The translations under genes were made by a program, and so were the position numbers. The notes below the pieces were generated by a model that made no database searches, was not told where the DNA came from, and saw nothing but the letters and a program-made list of their open reading frames with translations. A DNA stretch of 64,000 nucleotides, taken from assembly GCA_019235885.1 (NCBI GenBank), contig JAFAKB010000074.1, positions 62,001 through 126,000 of the forward strand, given 5' to 3'. This document shows positions 26,346 through 34,769 of this stretch, piece by piece; positions within the stretch are counted from its first letter, which is position 1, and every line of letters begins with the position of its first letter. The DNA comes from Candidatus Eremiobacterota bacterium. GTDB lineage: Bacteria; Vulcanimicrobiota; Vulcanimicrobiia; Vulcanimicrobiales; Vulcanimicrobiaceae.

Positions 26346-28961
26346 ATGCGTGAGCGCGCGGTGTGTGCGATCGTGGCGGCTCTGTTCGTGTCGTCGTCGT
26401 TCGCGATCGCGACGGCCGCGCAGCCGCCCGCACACGATGCGCGAAAGGTGTTTCTGCACGCGCAAAACGAGCCGGTGCGGAGCGTTCTCGTGCGTATGGC
26501 GCGGGATACCGGCACGAACATCGCAATCGGGGACGGCGTTTCGGGATACGTAACGGTGGAGTTGAACGGCGTCGCGCTGACGAAGGCGCTGCACGCGGTA
26601 CTCGATCCGCTCGGTGCCACGTTTCAGGTGCACAACGGCGTCTACGACGTCGAGCGCCCGCCGAGCGCTGCGGCTGCCGGCGCGACGGCTCCGGTCGTGC
26701 TGCCGTTGGCGGTCGTCAGCGCGAAGCGGGCGGCCGCGATGCTGCGACCGCTCTTTCCCGGCGTGTCCATCAGCGAGGACGGAGCCGCGAACGCGCTGGT
26801 CGCGATCGGCTCGGCCAGCGACGTGCAAGCGATGCGCACGGTGCTCCAAGGAATCGACGTGCGCAATCCGGCATTGCCGGTGACGCAGGCGTTCGCGCTG
26901 CACGGAGCGGTTCAGGCGCGGGTGCTCGCGCAAAACCTGCGCGCCGCCTTTCCGACGTCGAAGTTCGCGGCCGCCGGGGCCAAGCAGCTGCTCGTCACAG
27001 CACGCCCCAACGACCTCACGCAGATTAAAGCGGCGATCGATGCGCTCGACGCGCCGAGCGCCACACCACCGCCGGTGCCGGTTTCGGCCGAGGCCGTACC
27101 GGTGTCGCGCCGCCTGCCGCGCGACGTCGCGCGGTCGCTCGCCGCGCAGGTCCCGGGCCTCCACGTAGCCGTCTCCGGAAGCGCGGTTGTTCTGTCGGGT
27201 GCGCCGGACGCCGTTGCACGCGGCAAGGCGCTCGTCGCACAGCTCGATCTGCCGAACTTCGGCGAGCGCTACACGCAAGTCTATCGCATCCGCACGCTGG
27301 ATGCGGCTTCGGTCGCCGATCTTCTGCGGCGCAGTTTTCGGGACCTCGAGGTCACCGTCGATGCGCCGCTCAACGCGCTGGCGGTCACCGGGACGGCGGC
27401 GCAGCAGCAACGCATCGCAGACGCCATCGCGCAGCTCGACGCCGCGCCCAGCACCCAAGGGACCGGCATCGCCCAGCCCGGCGCCTTTGGCGACGGTTCC
27501 ACGGAGGTTGTCACGCTGAGGTCGTTCGTCCCTGGGCAGTCGACAGGCGGCGTCGACGCGGTCGCGTCGTTCACGCAAGCGCTGCAGGTCATCACGCCGG
27601 ACGTGCGCGTCGTGCAACTGCCGACACCGGGACAGATCGCGCTCGTCGGGCCACCGTCGAGCGTCCGCACTGCGCGGCAGTTCCTCGACAAGGTCGATGT
27701 CGTGCCGCCGCTCGTCGTGCTGGACACCGAGGTGCTCGAAGTCGATGAGAGCGTCGCCAAGAACATCGGCCTTCAGCTCGGCACTGCCGCCCTCAGCACG
27801 ACGTTCACGGAAATGCAGCCGCCGCCGAACGCGGACGGCTCGCCGCCGCGCCTCGGACGATTTCAAGCGCTCTCGCGGACGCCGATCTCGTTTACGGCGC
27901 AGCTGAACCTCCTGGTGCAGAACGGCAAAGGGCGCGTGCTCGCCGATCCGCGGATCACCACCCTGTCGGGACGCACCGCCAGCATCCGCGCCGGCGACAC
28001 GATCTCCATCCTCACGACGACTGCCGGCAACGCCGGAACGATCGCAACCACCCAGGTCCAGAGCTTCCAAACCGGCGTCACGCTGGACATCACGCCATCC
28101 GTCTCGCCCGACGGCGGCGTCACCGTCGCCTTGCATCCGGTCGTGAACAGCCTGATCGGCACGAACGCCGGCGTGCCCGAAATCAGCACCCGCGACACGC
28201 AAACGACCGTGCACCTTCAGGACGACGAGACGCTCGTCATCGGCGGCTTGATTCAGGAGAACGACACCCGGACGACGACCAAGATCCCGCTGCTGGGCGA
28301 CGTGCCGCTCGTCGGACGCGTGTTCCGCAACGACAACGTGCAGGGGCAGCGCAACGAGCTGATCATCGTCGTCACGCCGCACATCGTCAAGCCCGGCAAG
28401 TCCGTCCTTCCCGGTCCGCCGCTGCAAGCCATACCGACGCCGGCCGCGCTCCCGACGCTGCCGCCGAACACGCGTCTTCCCGCACCGAGCGGGCAGTTGC
28501 CGGCGCAGCGTCTGACCTTCGGAGCGGCCGCAGCGATGCCTGCGCCGATTGCTACGGCATCGCCGACGCCGCGCCCGGCTGCGACGCCGGCGCCGGTGCC
28601 GACAGCGTTCGCGCAAACGAACGTGTTCACGTTCGGCGCGGCGCCGCAAAGCAATTTCGCCAAGCCGACCGATCCGGTTCAGATTTTCTACGCGACGCTT
28701 TCACCGACCGTGGTTTCGAACGGAACCTCGGTTCACATCGCAGCCGTGACGACCACGAACTCGACGACGGTCAAGTTGCAGATCGGCACGCAGAGCATCG
28801 GCCTGGCTAAAACGGCGCCCGGCCAATGGCAGGCGTCCTTTCCGTTTCCGCTCGCGGCGCTCGCGCCCGGACAAACGACCGTAACGGCGTCTCTCATCGC
28901 AAGCCGGTCGGACGGTACGTCGGCTACGGTTCCAATTCCGCTCAACGTAACATTGCCATGA
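26346..28961 (+). CDS. secretin-type outer-membrane channel protein
   Basis: I place the start at ATG 26346, which opens a signal peptide (RERAVCAIVAALFVSSSFAIA); the result is 871 residues. An STN-like domain (DARKVFLHAQNEPVRSVL and on to about residue 95) is followed by several NolW-type ring domains (AFALHGAVQARVLAQNLRAA; YRIRTLDAASVADLLRR). The secretin domain comes next, with QLNLLVQNGKGRVLADPRI, TPSVSPDGGVTVALHPVVNS and the hallmark IPLLGDVPLVGRVFRN. A Pro/Ala-rich C-terminal extension of about 200 residues (from PPLQAIPTPAALPTLPP) is followed by a beta-rich domain and is unusual for PilQ/GspD. No other secretion or pilus genes are adjacent, so the machine it serves is unknown. Confidence 0.9.
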   Translation: MRERAVCAIVAALFVSSSFAIATAAQPPAHDARKVFLHAQNEPVRSVLVRMARDTGTNIAIGDGVSGYVTVELNGVALTKALHAVLDPLGATFQVHNGVYDVERPPSAAAAGATAPVVLPLAVVSAKRAAAMLRPLFPGVSISEDGAANALVAIGSASDVQAMRTVLQGIDVRNPALPVTQAFALHGAVQARVLAQNLRAAFPTSKFAAAGAKQLLVTARPNDLTQIKAAIDALDAPSATPPPVPVSAEAVPVSRRLPRDVARSLAAQVPGLHVAVSGSAVVLSGAPDAVARGKALVAQLDLPNFGERYTQVYRIRTLDAASVADLLRRSFRDLEVTVDAPLNALAVTGTAAQQQRIADAIAQLDAAPSTQGTGIAQPGAFGDGSTEVVTLRSFVPGQSTGGVDAVASFTQALQVITPDVRVVQLPTPGQIALVGPPSSVRTARQFLDKVDVVPPLVVLDTEVLEVDESVAKNIGLQLGTAALSTTFTEMQPPPNADGSPPRLGRFQALSRTPISFTAQLNLLVQNGKGRVLADPRITTLSGRTASIRAGDTISILTTTAGNAGTIATTQVQSFQTGVTLDITPSVSPDGGVTVALHPVVNSLIGTNAGVPEISTRDTQTTVHLQDDETLVIGGLIQENDTRTTTKIPLLGDVPLVGRVFRNDNVQGQRNELIIVVTPHIVKPGKSVLPGPPLQAIPTPAALPTLPPNTRLPAPSGQLPAQRLTFGAAAAMPAPIATASPTPRPAATPAPVPTAFAQTNVFTFGAAPQSNFAKPTDPVQIFYATLSPTVVSNGTSVHIAAVTTTNSTTVKLQIGTQSIGLAKTAPGQWQASFPFPLAALAPGQTTVTASLIASRSDGTSATVPIPLNVTLP

Positions 28962-29014
28962 GCTGACCGCTCAACGCCTTGCACGCCTTGGATCTAGACG
29001 CCCTAGTCCAGTCC

Positions 29015-29353
29015 TCACTGCCAGAGAGGGCCGCTTTCTGAGACGTACTCCGCCAGCATCTTCAGTACGTCGCATTGGCGCTGCCGAAGCTTCATGGAAA
29101 GGACGATCTCGGCACGATTCGCTACGTACTCCAGGTCGGCCGCGATCGCGCCTTGTCGGCGCGTCACGATTCCGAGCAGAAGAAGCGACACGAGGCCGCT
29201 CGTCCCGGCAGAGCTTTCGTACGTGAGATATGCCTCGCGCAGTACGCGTTCTCCGTCGCTGCACGCCTCTCTCGTCCAGTCGATGCCGGCTTGGTCGAAC
29301 ACGTCGCTCGCCTTGAACGGTACGACGTTCATCCCCGTCGTCGATCCTTTCAT
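29015..29353 (-). CDS. unknown cassette protein A, copy 1
   Basis: This 112-residue protein is nearly identical in design to the one at 41523. It opens MNVVPFKASDVFDQAGIDW after a short variable lead and contains YLTYESSAGTSGLVSLLLLG, a moderately hydrophobic helix. It ends in a helical tail (RQRQCDVLKMLAEYVSESGP). Its start overlaps the stop of the upstream HTH gene (ATGA), so it is the second gene of a two-gene operon. No family is recognised. Possibilities include an effector or toxin controlled by the HTH partner, or a regulator. The two copies keep the same frame and length, which argues for function. Confidence 0.65.
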   Translation of the reverse strand: MKGSTTGMNVVPFKASDVFDQAGIDWTREACSDGERVLREAYLTYESSAGTSGLVSLLLLGIVTRRQGAIAADLEYVANRAEIVLSMKLRQRQCDVLKMLAEYVSESGPLWQ

Positions 29354-29628
29354 GACGCTCCCCGTTCGAGGTGAAGCGGCGCCATGCGATACACGCCGTC
29401 TTCGACGGCGACGCGGACGCCGGCGTTCTGCACTAAGGCAAGATCACGACGAAAGGCCCGCGGCGATGCGCCGAACCGATCGCGATAGAGCTCGAACCGT
29501 ACGGCTTCGCGCCGCACGAACCGCGCAATGAGCCAGGCGGCCCGCACGATTCTGGAGTGCCCGTACTCCACGGGCATATGATCCGGCCGGGTACGCGGCG
29601 CCGGCACGGCGAACTGAGGTCCTGTCAT
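29350..29628 (-). CDS. HTH protein of the duplicated cassette, copy 1
   Basis: I start at ATG 29628 because the two copies align from this Met (MTGPQFAVPA here, MTKPQFAVPA in copy 2); an ATG at 29643 is an alternative. The 92-residue protein has an N-terminal lead and a winged-helix-like HTH: IARFVRREAVRFELYRDRFG, ASPRAFRRDLALVQNAGV and a wing ending GVYRMAPLH. It resembles the DNA-binding head of DeoR/WYL-type regulators without the ligand domain. It probably controls its own operon, whose promoter and hairpin lie directly upstream. Confidence 0.65.
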   Translation of the reverse strand: MTGPQFAVPAPRTRPDHMPVEYGHSRIVRAAWLIARFVRREAVRFELYRDRFGASPRAFRRDLALVQNAGVRVAVEDGVYRMAPLHLERGAS

Positions 29629-29652
29629 TCGATGCACTCTCATCGGGTGACG

Positions 29653-29685
29653 GGCCCGGTCAGCGTTCTCAGCGCTGATCGGGCC
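29653..29685. promoter_or_regulatory. leader hairpin of cassette copy 1
   Basis: GGCCCGGTCAGCG and CGCTGATCGGGCC can pair over 13 positions around a 7-base loop. The one imperfect position is a G-U pair in plus-strand RNA but an A-C mismatch in minus-strand RNA. It lies between the promoter and the HTH gene. On the plus strand it is followed by CTTTAGTTAT, so it could also end a plus-strand RNA. Confidence 0.55.
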
Positions 29686-29731
29686 GCTTTAGTTATGACA
29701 CCGACAGGTTCGCACCCGACGGCGTAACATA

Positions 29732-29760
29732 ATTATAGCACATATGTTCGATAATGTCAC
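29732..29760 (-). promoter_or_regulatory. cassette promoter with LexA-like box, copy 1
   Basis: On the minus strand GTGACA is followed after exactly 17 bases by TATAAT. The spacer contains CGAACATATGTGCT, which fits the Gram-positive-type LexA box CGAACRNRYGTTYG at 12 of 14 positions. A repressor bound there would block the promoter. Confidence 0.65.
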
Positions 29761-29828
29761 GCTCGTAGGATGAATTTTGCTTGTGTATACGCACTAGCGC
29801 CGCTGCGAGCGCGGCGTGATGGAACGGT

Positions 29829-30461
29829 ATGCTGGATGTGCTCCGTTCTTGGCTTTTTCCGCCGGCCTGCGCTGCGTGCGACGCGCCCGGCGTCGCGCTG
29901 TGCGCCGCTTGCGCGCCGTCGCCGCGTGACGCGATCGCATTTGCGGTCGACGGCGTTCCGGCGTTCGCGCTCGGCGCGTATGAGGGTGCGCTGCGCAAGG
30001 CGATCGTCGCGATGAAGCACGGCGAGCGCGATCCGCTCGACGCGTTCGCCGCGCTGCTTGCGGAGCGCGCACCGCTGCACGGCGTGCTGGTCCCGCTGTC
30101 CACGACGCGCCCGCGCGCGGCCGAGCGCGGCTTCGACCAGAGCGTCGAGCTGGCGCGCCGCATCGCAGCGCGCACCGGCGTGCCGTACGCCACGCTGCTG
30201 CGCAAGCACGGCGCGCCGCAGGACGGCCGCGCGCGGCTCGCCCGGCTGCGCTCCGCCGGACGGTTCCGGCTCGTTGCGCTGCCGCCGTTGCCCGCGACCG
30301 TGACGCTGCTCGACGACGTCTGCACCACCGGCGCGACCTTGCGCGACGCGATGCGCACGCTGGCCGGCGCCGGCGTCTGCGTCCGCCAGATCGTCGTCGT
30401 CGCGCGGACGCCGCCGGGCCGGGGCCGCTCGGATGCCGGCCCGCGCGCGGCGCCAGGCTGA
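29829..30461 (+). CDS. comF: ComF-family phosphoribosyltransferase-like protein
   Basis: This 210-residue protein begins with a zinc-ribbon (CAACDAPGVALCAAC, residues about 14-28), followed by the central ComF region (GAYEGALRKAIVAMKHGERD) and RAAERGFDQSVELARR. The PRPP-loop motif is VTLLDDVCTTGATL. ComF proteins take part in DNA uptake or replication restart and are found widely with this architecture. It lies just upstream of the DUF427 and riboflavin genes on the same strand. Confidence 0.9.
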   Translation: MLDVLRSWLFPPACAACDAPGVALCAACAPSPRDAIAFAVDGVPAFALGAYEGALRKAIVAMKHGERDPLDAFAALLAERAPLHGVLVPLSTTRPRAAERGFDQSVELARRIAARTGVPYATLLRKHGAPQDGRARLARLRSAGRFRLVALPPLPATVTLLDDVCTTGATLRDAMRTLAGAGVCVRQIVVVARTPPGRGRSDAGPRAAPG

Positions 30462-30504
30462 CGGATGGAACCGTTTCGCTTGCGAGCGGGTCGATGACGG
30501 TGCA

Positions 30505-30786
30505 ATGAAAGCCGTTTGGAAGGGCGCGGTCCTCGCCGAGAGCGACCGCACCGAAGTCGTCGAGAACAACCATTACTTTCCGCCGGACACGATCAAGTCC
30601 GAGCACTTCAAGCCGTCCGAGAAGCACACGGTTTGCCCGTGGAAAGGAACCGCGAGCTACTACACCGTCGAGGTGAACGGCGAGCGGAACGCCGACGCCG
30701 CGTGGTATTACCCGACGACGAAGGACGCCGCGAAGAACATCGAGGGCTACGTGGCGTTCTGGAAGGGCGTTGAGGTCACGCCGTAG
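30505..30786 (+). CDS. DUF427 protein
   Basis: This 93-residue protein matches DUF427: MKAVWKGAVLAESDRTEVVE, NNHYFPPDTIKSEHF, VCPWKGTASYY and AAWYYPTTKDAAKNI are family-typical. The fold is a small beta-sandwich of unknown biochemical role. I chose ATG 30505 because the family begins there. Its stop overlaps the beginning of the conserved RibD sequence in another frame. Confidence 0.85.
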   Translation: MKAVWKGAVLAESDRTEVVENNHYFPPDTIKSEHFKPSEKHTVCPWKGTASYYTVEVNGERNADAAWYYPTTKDAAKNIEGYVAFWKGVEVTP

Positions 30787-30821
30787 ACCCCGACCGCACG
30801 TACCTCGCGCGCGCCGTCGAA

Positions 30822-31907
30822 TTGGCGGCGCGCGCGCTGGCGAACGCCGCACCGAACCCGCCGGTGGGCTGCGTCCTCGCGCGCGACGGCGTGACGCTGG
30901 GCGAGGGCTGGCACCATTTCGCCGGCGAGGCGCACGCCGAAGTCGAGGCGTTGCGCGACGCGCGCGCGCGCGCGAACGACGTGCGCGGCGCGACCGCGTA
31001 CGTTTCGCTCGAACCGTGCAACCACCACGGGCGCACCCCGCCGTGCAGCGAAGCGCTCATCGAGGCCGGGATCGCGCGCGTCGTGGTCGGCGCGCTCGAT
31101 CCGAACCCGAAAACCGCCGAAGGCGGCGTGCGCCGGCTGCGCGAGGCCGGAATCGAGGTCAACGTGCTCGACGACGCGGCGCGCGCGCTGATCGAGCGCT
31201 TCCGCTGGACGATCGCGCACGCCGAGCGGCCGTACCTGACGCTGAAGATGGCCGCCTCGCTCGACGGCTACGTCGCTTCGCGTCCCGGCGCGCAGCAGTG
31301 GCTGACCGGCGAGCTAGCGCGCGAGCGCGTGCGCGATTTGCGAGTTGAACACGACGCGGTTCTCGTCGGTGCCGGAACGATCCGCATCGATGACCCGCAG
31401 CTCACGGTGCGTCCGCACGCCACGCGCCGCAAGCCGTACACCCGCGTCGTCGCGTGCGAGACCGAAGCGATCGCCCCGACGAGCCGCATCCTCGCGCCGC
31501 CGTCCGACGCGCCGCCCGGCGCGTATGCGCGCACCATCGTGCTGGCGCCGGCCGGCGCGCGCACGAAATTCGCCGCGCTGCAGCCGCTCGCCGACGTCGT
31601 GTACGTCGGGGACGACGGGGCGCTGCAACTCGATCTGGCGGCGGCGCTGGGCGCGCTGCGCGAGCGCGGGATCGCGAGCGTGCTGTGCGAAGGCGGGCCG
31701 ACGCTGGCCGGGCGGCTTCTCGCGCGCGGGCTGGTCCAGCGGGTGGTCTGGCTGATGGCGCCCACGTTCCTGCGCAGCGAGACGGCCGTCCCCGTGCTGA
31801 ACGGCGCCGATTTGGCCGGCGCGAACGGATGGCGCTTCGACCGCATCGAACGCGTCGGCGACGACATGCTGCTCTCCGCGGATCTCACCACGTGTTCTCG
31901 GGCCTGA
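30822..31907 (+). CDS. ribD: bifunctional riboflavin deaminase-reductase RibD
   Basis: RibD deaminates and then reduces the pyrimidine intermediate of riboflavin synthesis. The deaminase part shows the zinc motif GEAHAEVEAL and SLEPCNHHGRTPPCSEAL. The reductase part begins with RPYLTLKMAASLDGYVAS and contains VLCEGGPTLAGRLL. In-frame family-like sequence (DPDRTYLARAVELAARALAN) continues upstream to about 30783 but contains no standard start codon, and a TGA lies just before it. The only usual start is TTG 30822, which would clip the conserved first helix. The stop overlaps ribE by 16 bases. Confidence 0.85.
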   Translation: MAARALANAAPNPPVGCVLARDGVTLGEGWHHFAGEAHAEVEALRDARARANDVRGATAYVSLEPCNHHGRTPPCSEALIEAGIARVVVGALDPNPKTAEGGVRRLREAGIEVNVLDDAARALIERFRWTIAHAERPYLTLKMAASLDGYVASRPGAQQWLTGELARERVRDLRVEHDAVLVGAGTIRIDDPQLTVRPHATRRKPYTRVVACETEAIAPTSRILAPPSDAPPGAYARTIVLAPAGARTKFAALQPLADVVYVGDDGALQLDLAAALGALRERGIASVLCEGGPTLAGRLLARGLVQRVVWLMAPTFLRSETAVPVLNGADLAGANGWRFDRIERVGDDMLLSADLTTCSRA

Positions 31908-32545
31908 TCGTGCACGACGGCCGCGTCGCTTCGGCCGACGGCGCAGCGCGCGGCGGGCTGACGCTCGTCGTCGAAGCGCCCGACGCCATCGCCGCCGGCG
32001 TCGCCGATGGTGACTCGGTCGCGATCAATGGCGCCTGTCTGACCGTGGTCGGCTTCGACGCGCGCACGATGCGCTTCGACGTCGTGCCGGAAACGCTCGC
32101 GCGGACCGGTTTCGAGCGCCTGCGCGCGGGCGACCGCGTCAATGTTGAGCTTTCGCTGCGCGTCGGCGACCGGCTCGGCGGGCACTTCGTGTACGGCCAC
32201 GTCGACGCGAGCCCGTCGATCCTCGCCAAAGTGCCGGAAGGCCAAGGCTTTCGCCTCCACGTCTCGCTGCCGGACGAGCTCGCGCCGTTCATCGTCGAGA
32301 AAGGCTACGTCGCGGTGGACGGGGTGAGCCTCACCGTCGCCTCGGTCGACCACGAGAAGTTCACCGTCGCGCTGATCCCCGAGACGGCACGCCGTACGAC
32401 GCTGGGGACGAAAGGTCCCGGCGAGCGCGTGAACGTCGAAGTCGACCCGATCGCGCGCTATGCGCAAGGCGCGGTGGTCGCGTACGCGCAGCAGCGCAGC
32501 GACGCGCCGACCGCCGACGAAGTCGCCTGGGCCTACGAAATCTGA
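31892..32545 (+). CDS. ribE: riboflavin synthase alpha chain
   Basis: RibE dismutates two lumazines to make riboflavin. The 217-residue protein consists of two lumazine-binding repeats: FSGLIVHDGRVAS... and a second repeat from about residue 95 (GHFVYGHVDASPSIL). The paired motifs GACLTVVGFD and GVSLTVASVD mark equivalent positions of the two repeats. It starts at GTG 31892, inside the ribD end, so it is translationally coupled. The thioesterase gene follows 5 bases later. Confidence 0.9.
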   Translation: MFSGLIVHDGRVASADGAARGGLTLVVEAPDAIAAGVADGDSVAINGACLTVVGFDARTMRFDVVPETLARTGFERLRAGDRVNVELSLRVGDRLGGHFVYGHVDASPSILAKVPEGQGFRLHVSLPDELAPFIVEKGYVAVDGVSLTVASVDHEKFTVALIPETARRTTLGTKGPGERVNVEVDPIARYAQGAVVAYAQQRSDAPTADEVAWAYEI

Positions 32546-32550
32546 CCCGC

Positions 32551-32994
32551 GTGCCAAGCGGCGAAGGCCAGCCGATCCGCGTCGGCCCGGAGGTGTGCGA
32601 GCGCGTCCGCTGGAGCGACGTCGACGTGATGGGCATCGTCTACTACGGCAAGTACCTGCGCTTCATGGAAGCCGCCGAGGCGGAGTTCTTCCGCGCGACG
32701 CGCTTTTCGTACGGCCGCATCGCCGGTGAATTCGGCGTGTGGATCGCGCGCGTTCGGCTGGAGTGCGACTACCGCGCGCCGGCGCGGCTCGACGATGAGA
32801 TCGTGTGCCGCGCGGAGCTGCGCGAGCTCGCTGCGGCGTCGATGACGTTCGCCTTTCCGATCGACCGCGCCGACGGAACCCGTCTCGCCGACGGCGTCCT
32901 CGTCCTCGCCGCGCTCGACCGCGAGACACTCCGCCCGAAACGCCTCCCGGCGCCGCTCGCCGCAGCACTGCGCGGCGACGCCGCTTTTCGCTGA
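32551..32994 (+). CDS. YbgC/4HBT-type acyl-CoA thioesterase
   Basis: This 147-residue hotdog-fold protein begins at GTG 32551. The conserved VRWSDVDVMGIVYYGKYLRF carries the catalytic aspartate, and DYRAPARLDDEIVCRAELRE follows the usual hotdog order. It most likely hydrolyses short- or medium-chain acyl-CoA. It sits between ribE and a flavoprotein gene, perhaps only by operon packing. Confidence 0.85.
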   Translation: MPSGEGQPIRVGPEVCERVRWSDVDVMGIVYYGKYLRFMEAAEAEFFRATRFSYGRIAGEFGVWIARVRLECDYRAPARLDDEIVCRAELRELAAASMTFAFPIDRADGTRLADGVLVLAALDRETLRPKRLPAPLAAALRGDAAFR

Positions 32995-33007
32995 AAGGAT
33001 TGATTCC

Positions 33008-34753
33008 GTGGCCGACGAGCAGTACGACGTTCTCGTAATCGGTTCGAGTCTGGGCGGCGTGGCGGCCGCGATCCGGGCCGCGGAGATGGGCGCGGCGGTG
33101 TGCCTGATCGATCCCGGCGAGTGGGTCGGCGGACAGTTCACCTCGCAAGGCGTCTCGAAGCCGGACGAGCACAAATACATCGAAACCGTCGGCAGCACGG
33201 CGTCGTACCGGCAGTTCAAGAACAACGTGCGCGCGTGGTACCGCGCGAACGCGACGCTGTCCGCGGTCGGGTCGAGCCAGCCGATCTTCAATCCCGGCGG
33301 CCCGTACGTCGCCTCGCAGCCGCAGTTCGCCGTCGAGCCGAAGCTCGGCGATACGATCCTCAAGCAGATGATCGCCGCGGCGCCCGGCTTGACCTGGCGG
33401 CCCAACACGACCGTCACGGGGTTCGAGCTGTCGGATGACGCGATCGCCGCGGTGAAAGCGAACGGTGCCGACGGCAGCGAGACGCGCTACGTCGCGAGCT
33501 ACGTGCTGGACGCGACCGACCTCGGCGACTGCCTGCCGCAAGTCCTGCGCGAGGACGAATGGGTCGTCGGCGCCGAGAGCCATGCCGACACCGGCGAGGC
33601 GGGCGCGCCCGCGAAGGCGCAGCCGAAGTGGATCCAGCCGATCACCGTCGTTTGTGCCGTCGAGCACCGTCCGGCCCCAGAGAACCACACGATTCCCGAG
33701 CCGCCGAACTACGCCGCGAACCGCTCGAAGTACCACGTCAAGGACGGTGTTATCACGACGATGTTCGCCGGCGGCGGAACGACTGGCTTCAACTACCGCC
33801 AGTACCTGGACGCGCGAAACTTCGACGATCCGAACTTTCGCTACGACCGCACCACGCTGAACACCGGCGCCAACGACTACGACGAAGAGAGCATCCCGAC
33901 CGGCGATCCGAAACGAGATGCGCAGATCGTGCAGGCGGCACGCGACCTGAGCCTCGGATTTCTCTACTGGCTGCAGACCGAATGCCCGCGCGACGATCAC
34001 TCTGGCAATGGCTACCCCGAGCTGCGCCCGGCGAGCGAGGCGTTCGGAAGCGATGACGGGATGGCACCGGTCGCCTACATCCGCGAGTCACGCCGGATCA
34101 AGGCGCTCAAGACGATCGTGCGCAGCGAGATCGAGCAGTCGCGCGCGAACACCGGGCCGCGCGCGGCGTTGTTCGACGATTCGTGCGGCGTCGGCACGTA
34201 CGCGTTCATGGACGGGCATGCGCTGCCGGGCCAGCACATGAGCGGCTTCTGGATCAACATCTGGCCGGTCCAGATTCCGCTGCGCGCGCTGATCCCGAAG
34301 CGCGTGACGAACCTGCTGGCGGCGTGCAAGAACATCGGCACGACGCACTTCACCAGCGGGCTGTACCGTCTGCATCCGTTCGAGTGGAACGTCGGCGAGT
34401 CTGCCGGCGCGCTGGCCGCATTCTGCGTGGCGCAGGACACGACGCCGCACGACGTCGCCGGCGATCAGCACCTGACGCGCGAGTATCAGCGAGCGCTGCT
34501 CGAGCAAGGGATTCCGTTGTACTGGTGGACCGACGTGCAGCCGGGCGATCCGATCTGGGCGGCGGTGCAGATGGCCGGCGCGACGAAGGTCATGACCGGT
34601 GACGGCAACCGCGAGATGAAGTTCAACCCGGACGATTCCGTCTCCGACGATACGCGCAGCGCGATCGCCGCGAAGATCGGCGCGGACGTGCCTGACGGAA
34701 TCGACACCCGCGGTCACCTCGCGCAGTGGCTCTTCGAGCAGGGCCACACGTAG
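33008..34753 (+). CDS. FAD-dependent oxidoreductase
   Basis: The 581-residue protein opens with the FAD fingerprint DVLVIGSSLGGVAAAIRAAE, and an acidic ribose-binding region follows (VCLIDPGEWVGGQF). Later motifs such as GYPELRPASEAFGSDDGMAP, YIRESRRIKA and GHALPGQHMSGFWINIWPVQ, and the ending LLAACKNIGTTHFTSGLYRL, resemble the xanthan lyase-type FAD-dependent oxidoreductase group. The substrate is unknown. Downstream of it, in opposite orientation, lies a PadR regulator. Confidence 0.8.
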   Translation: MADEQYDVLVIGSSLGGVAAAIRAAEMGAAVCLIDPGEWVGGQFTSQGVSKPDEHKYIETVGSTASYRQFKNNVRAWYRANATLSAVGSSQPIFNPGGPYVASQPQFAVEPKLGDTILKQMIAAAPGLTWRPNTTVTGFELSDDAIAAVKANGADGSETRYVASYVLDATDLGDCLPQVLREDEWVVGAESHADTGEAGAPAKAQPKWIQPITVVCAVEHRPAPENHTIPEPPNYAANRSKYHVKDGVITTMFAGGGTTGFNYRQYLDARNFDDPNFRYDRTTLNTGANDYDEESIPTGDPKRDAQIVQAARDLSLGFLYWLQTECPRDDHSGNGYPELRPASEAFGSDDGMAPVAYIRESRRIKALKTIVRSEIEQSRANTGPRAALFDDSCGVGTYAFMDGHALPGQHMSGFWINIWPVQIPLRALIPKRVTNLLAACKNIGTTHFTSGLYRLHPFEWNVGESAGALAAFCVAQDTTPHDVAGDQHLTREYQRALLEQGIPLYWWTDVQPGDPIWAAVQMAGATKVMTGDGNREMKFNPDDSVSDDTRSAIAAKIGADVPDGIDTRGHLAQWLFEQGHT

Positions 34754-34769
34754 CGGCGCTGCCGAAGGG

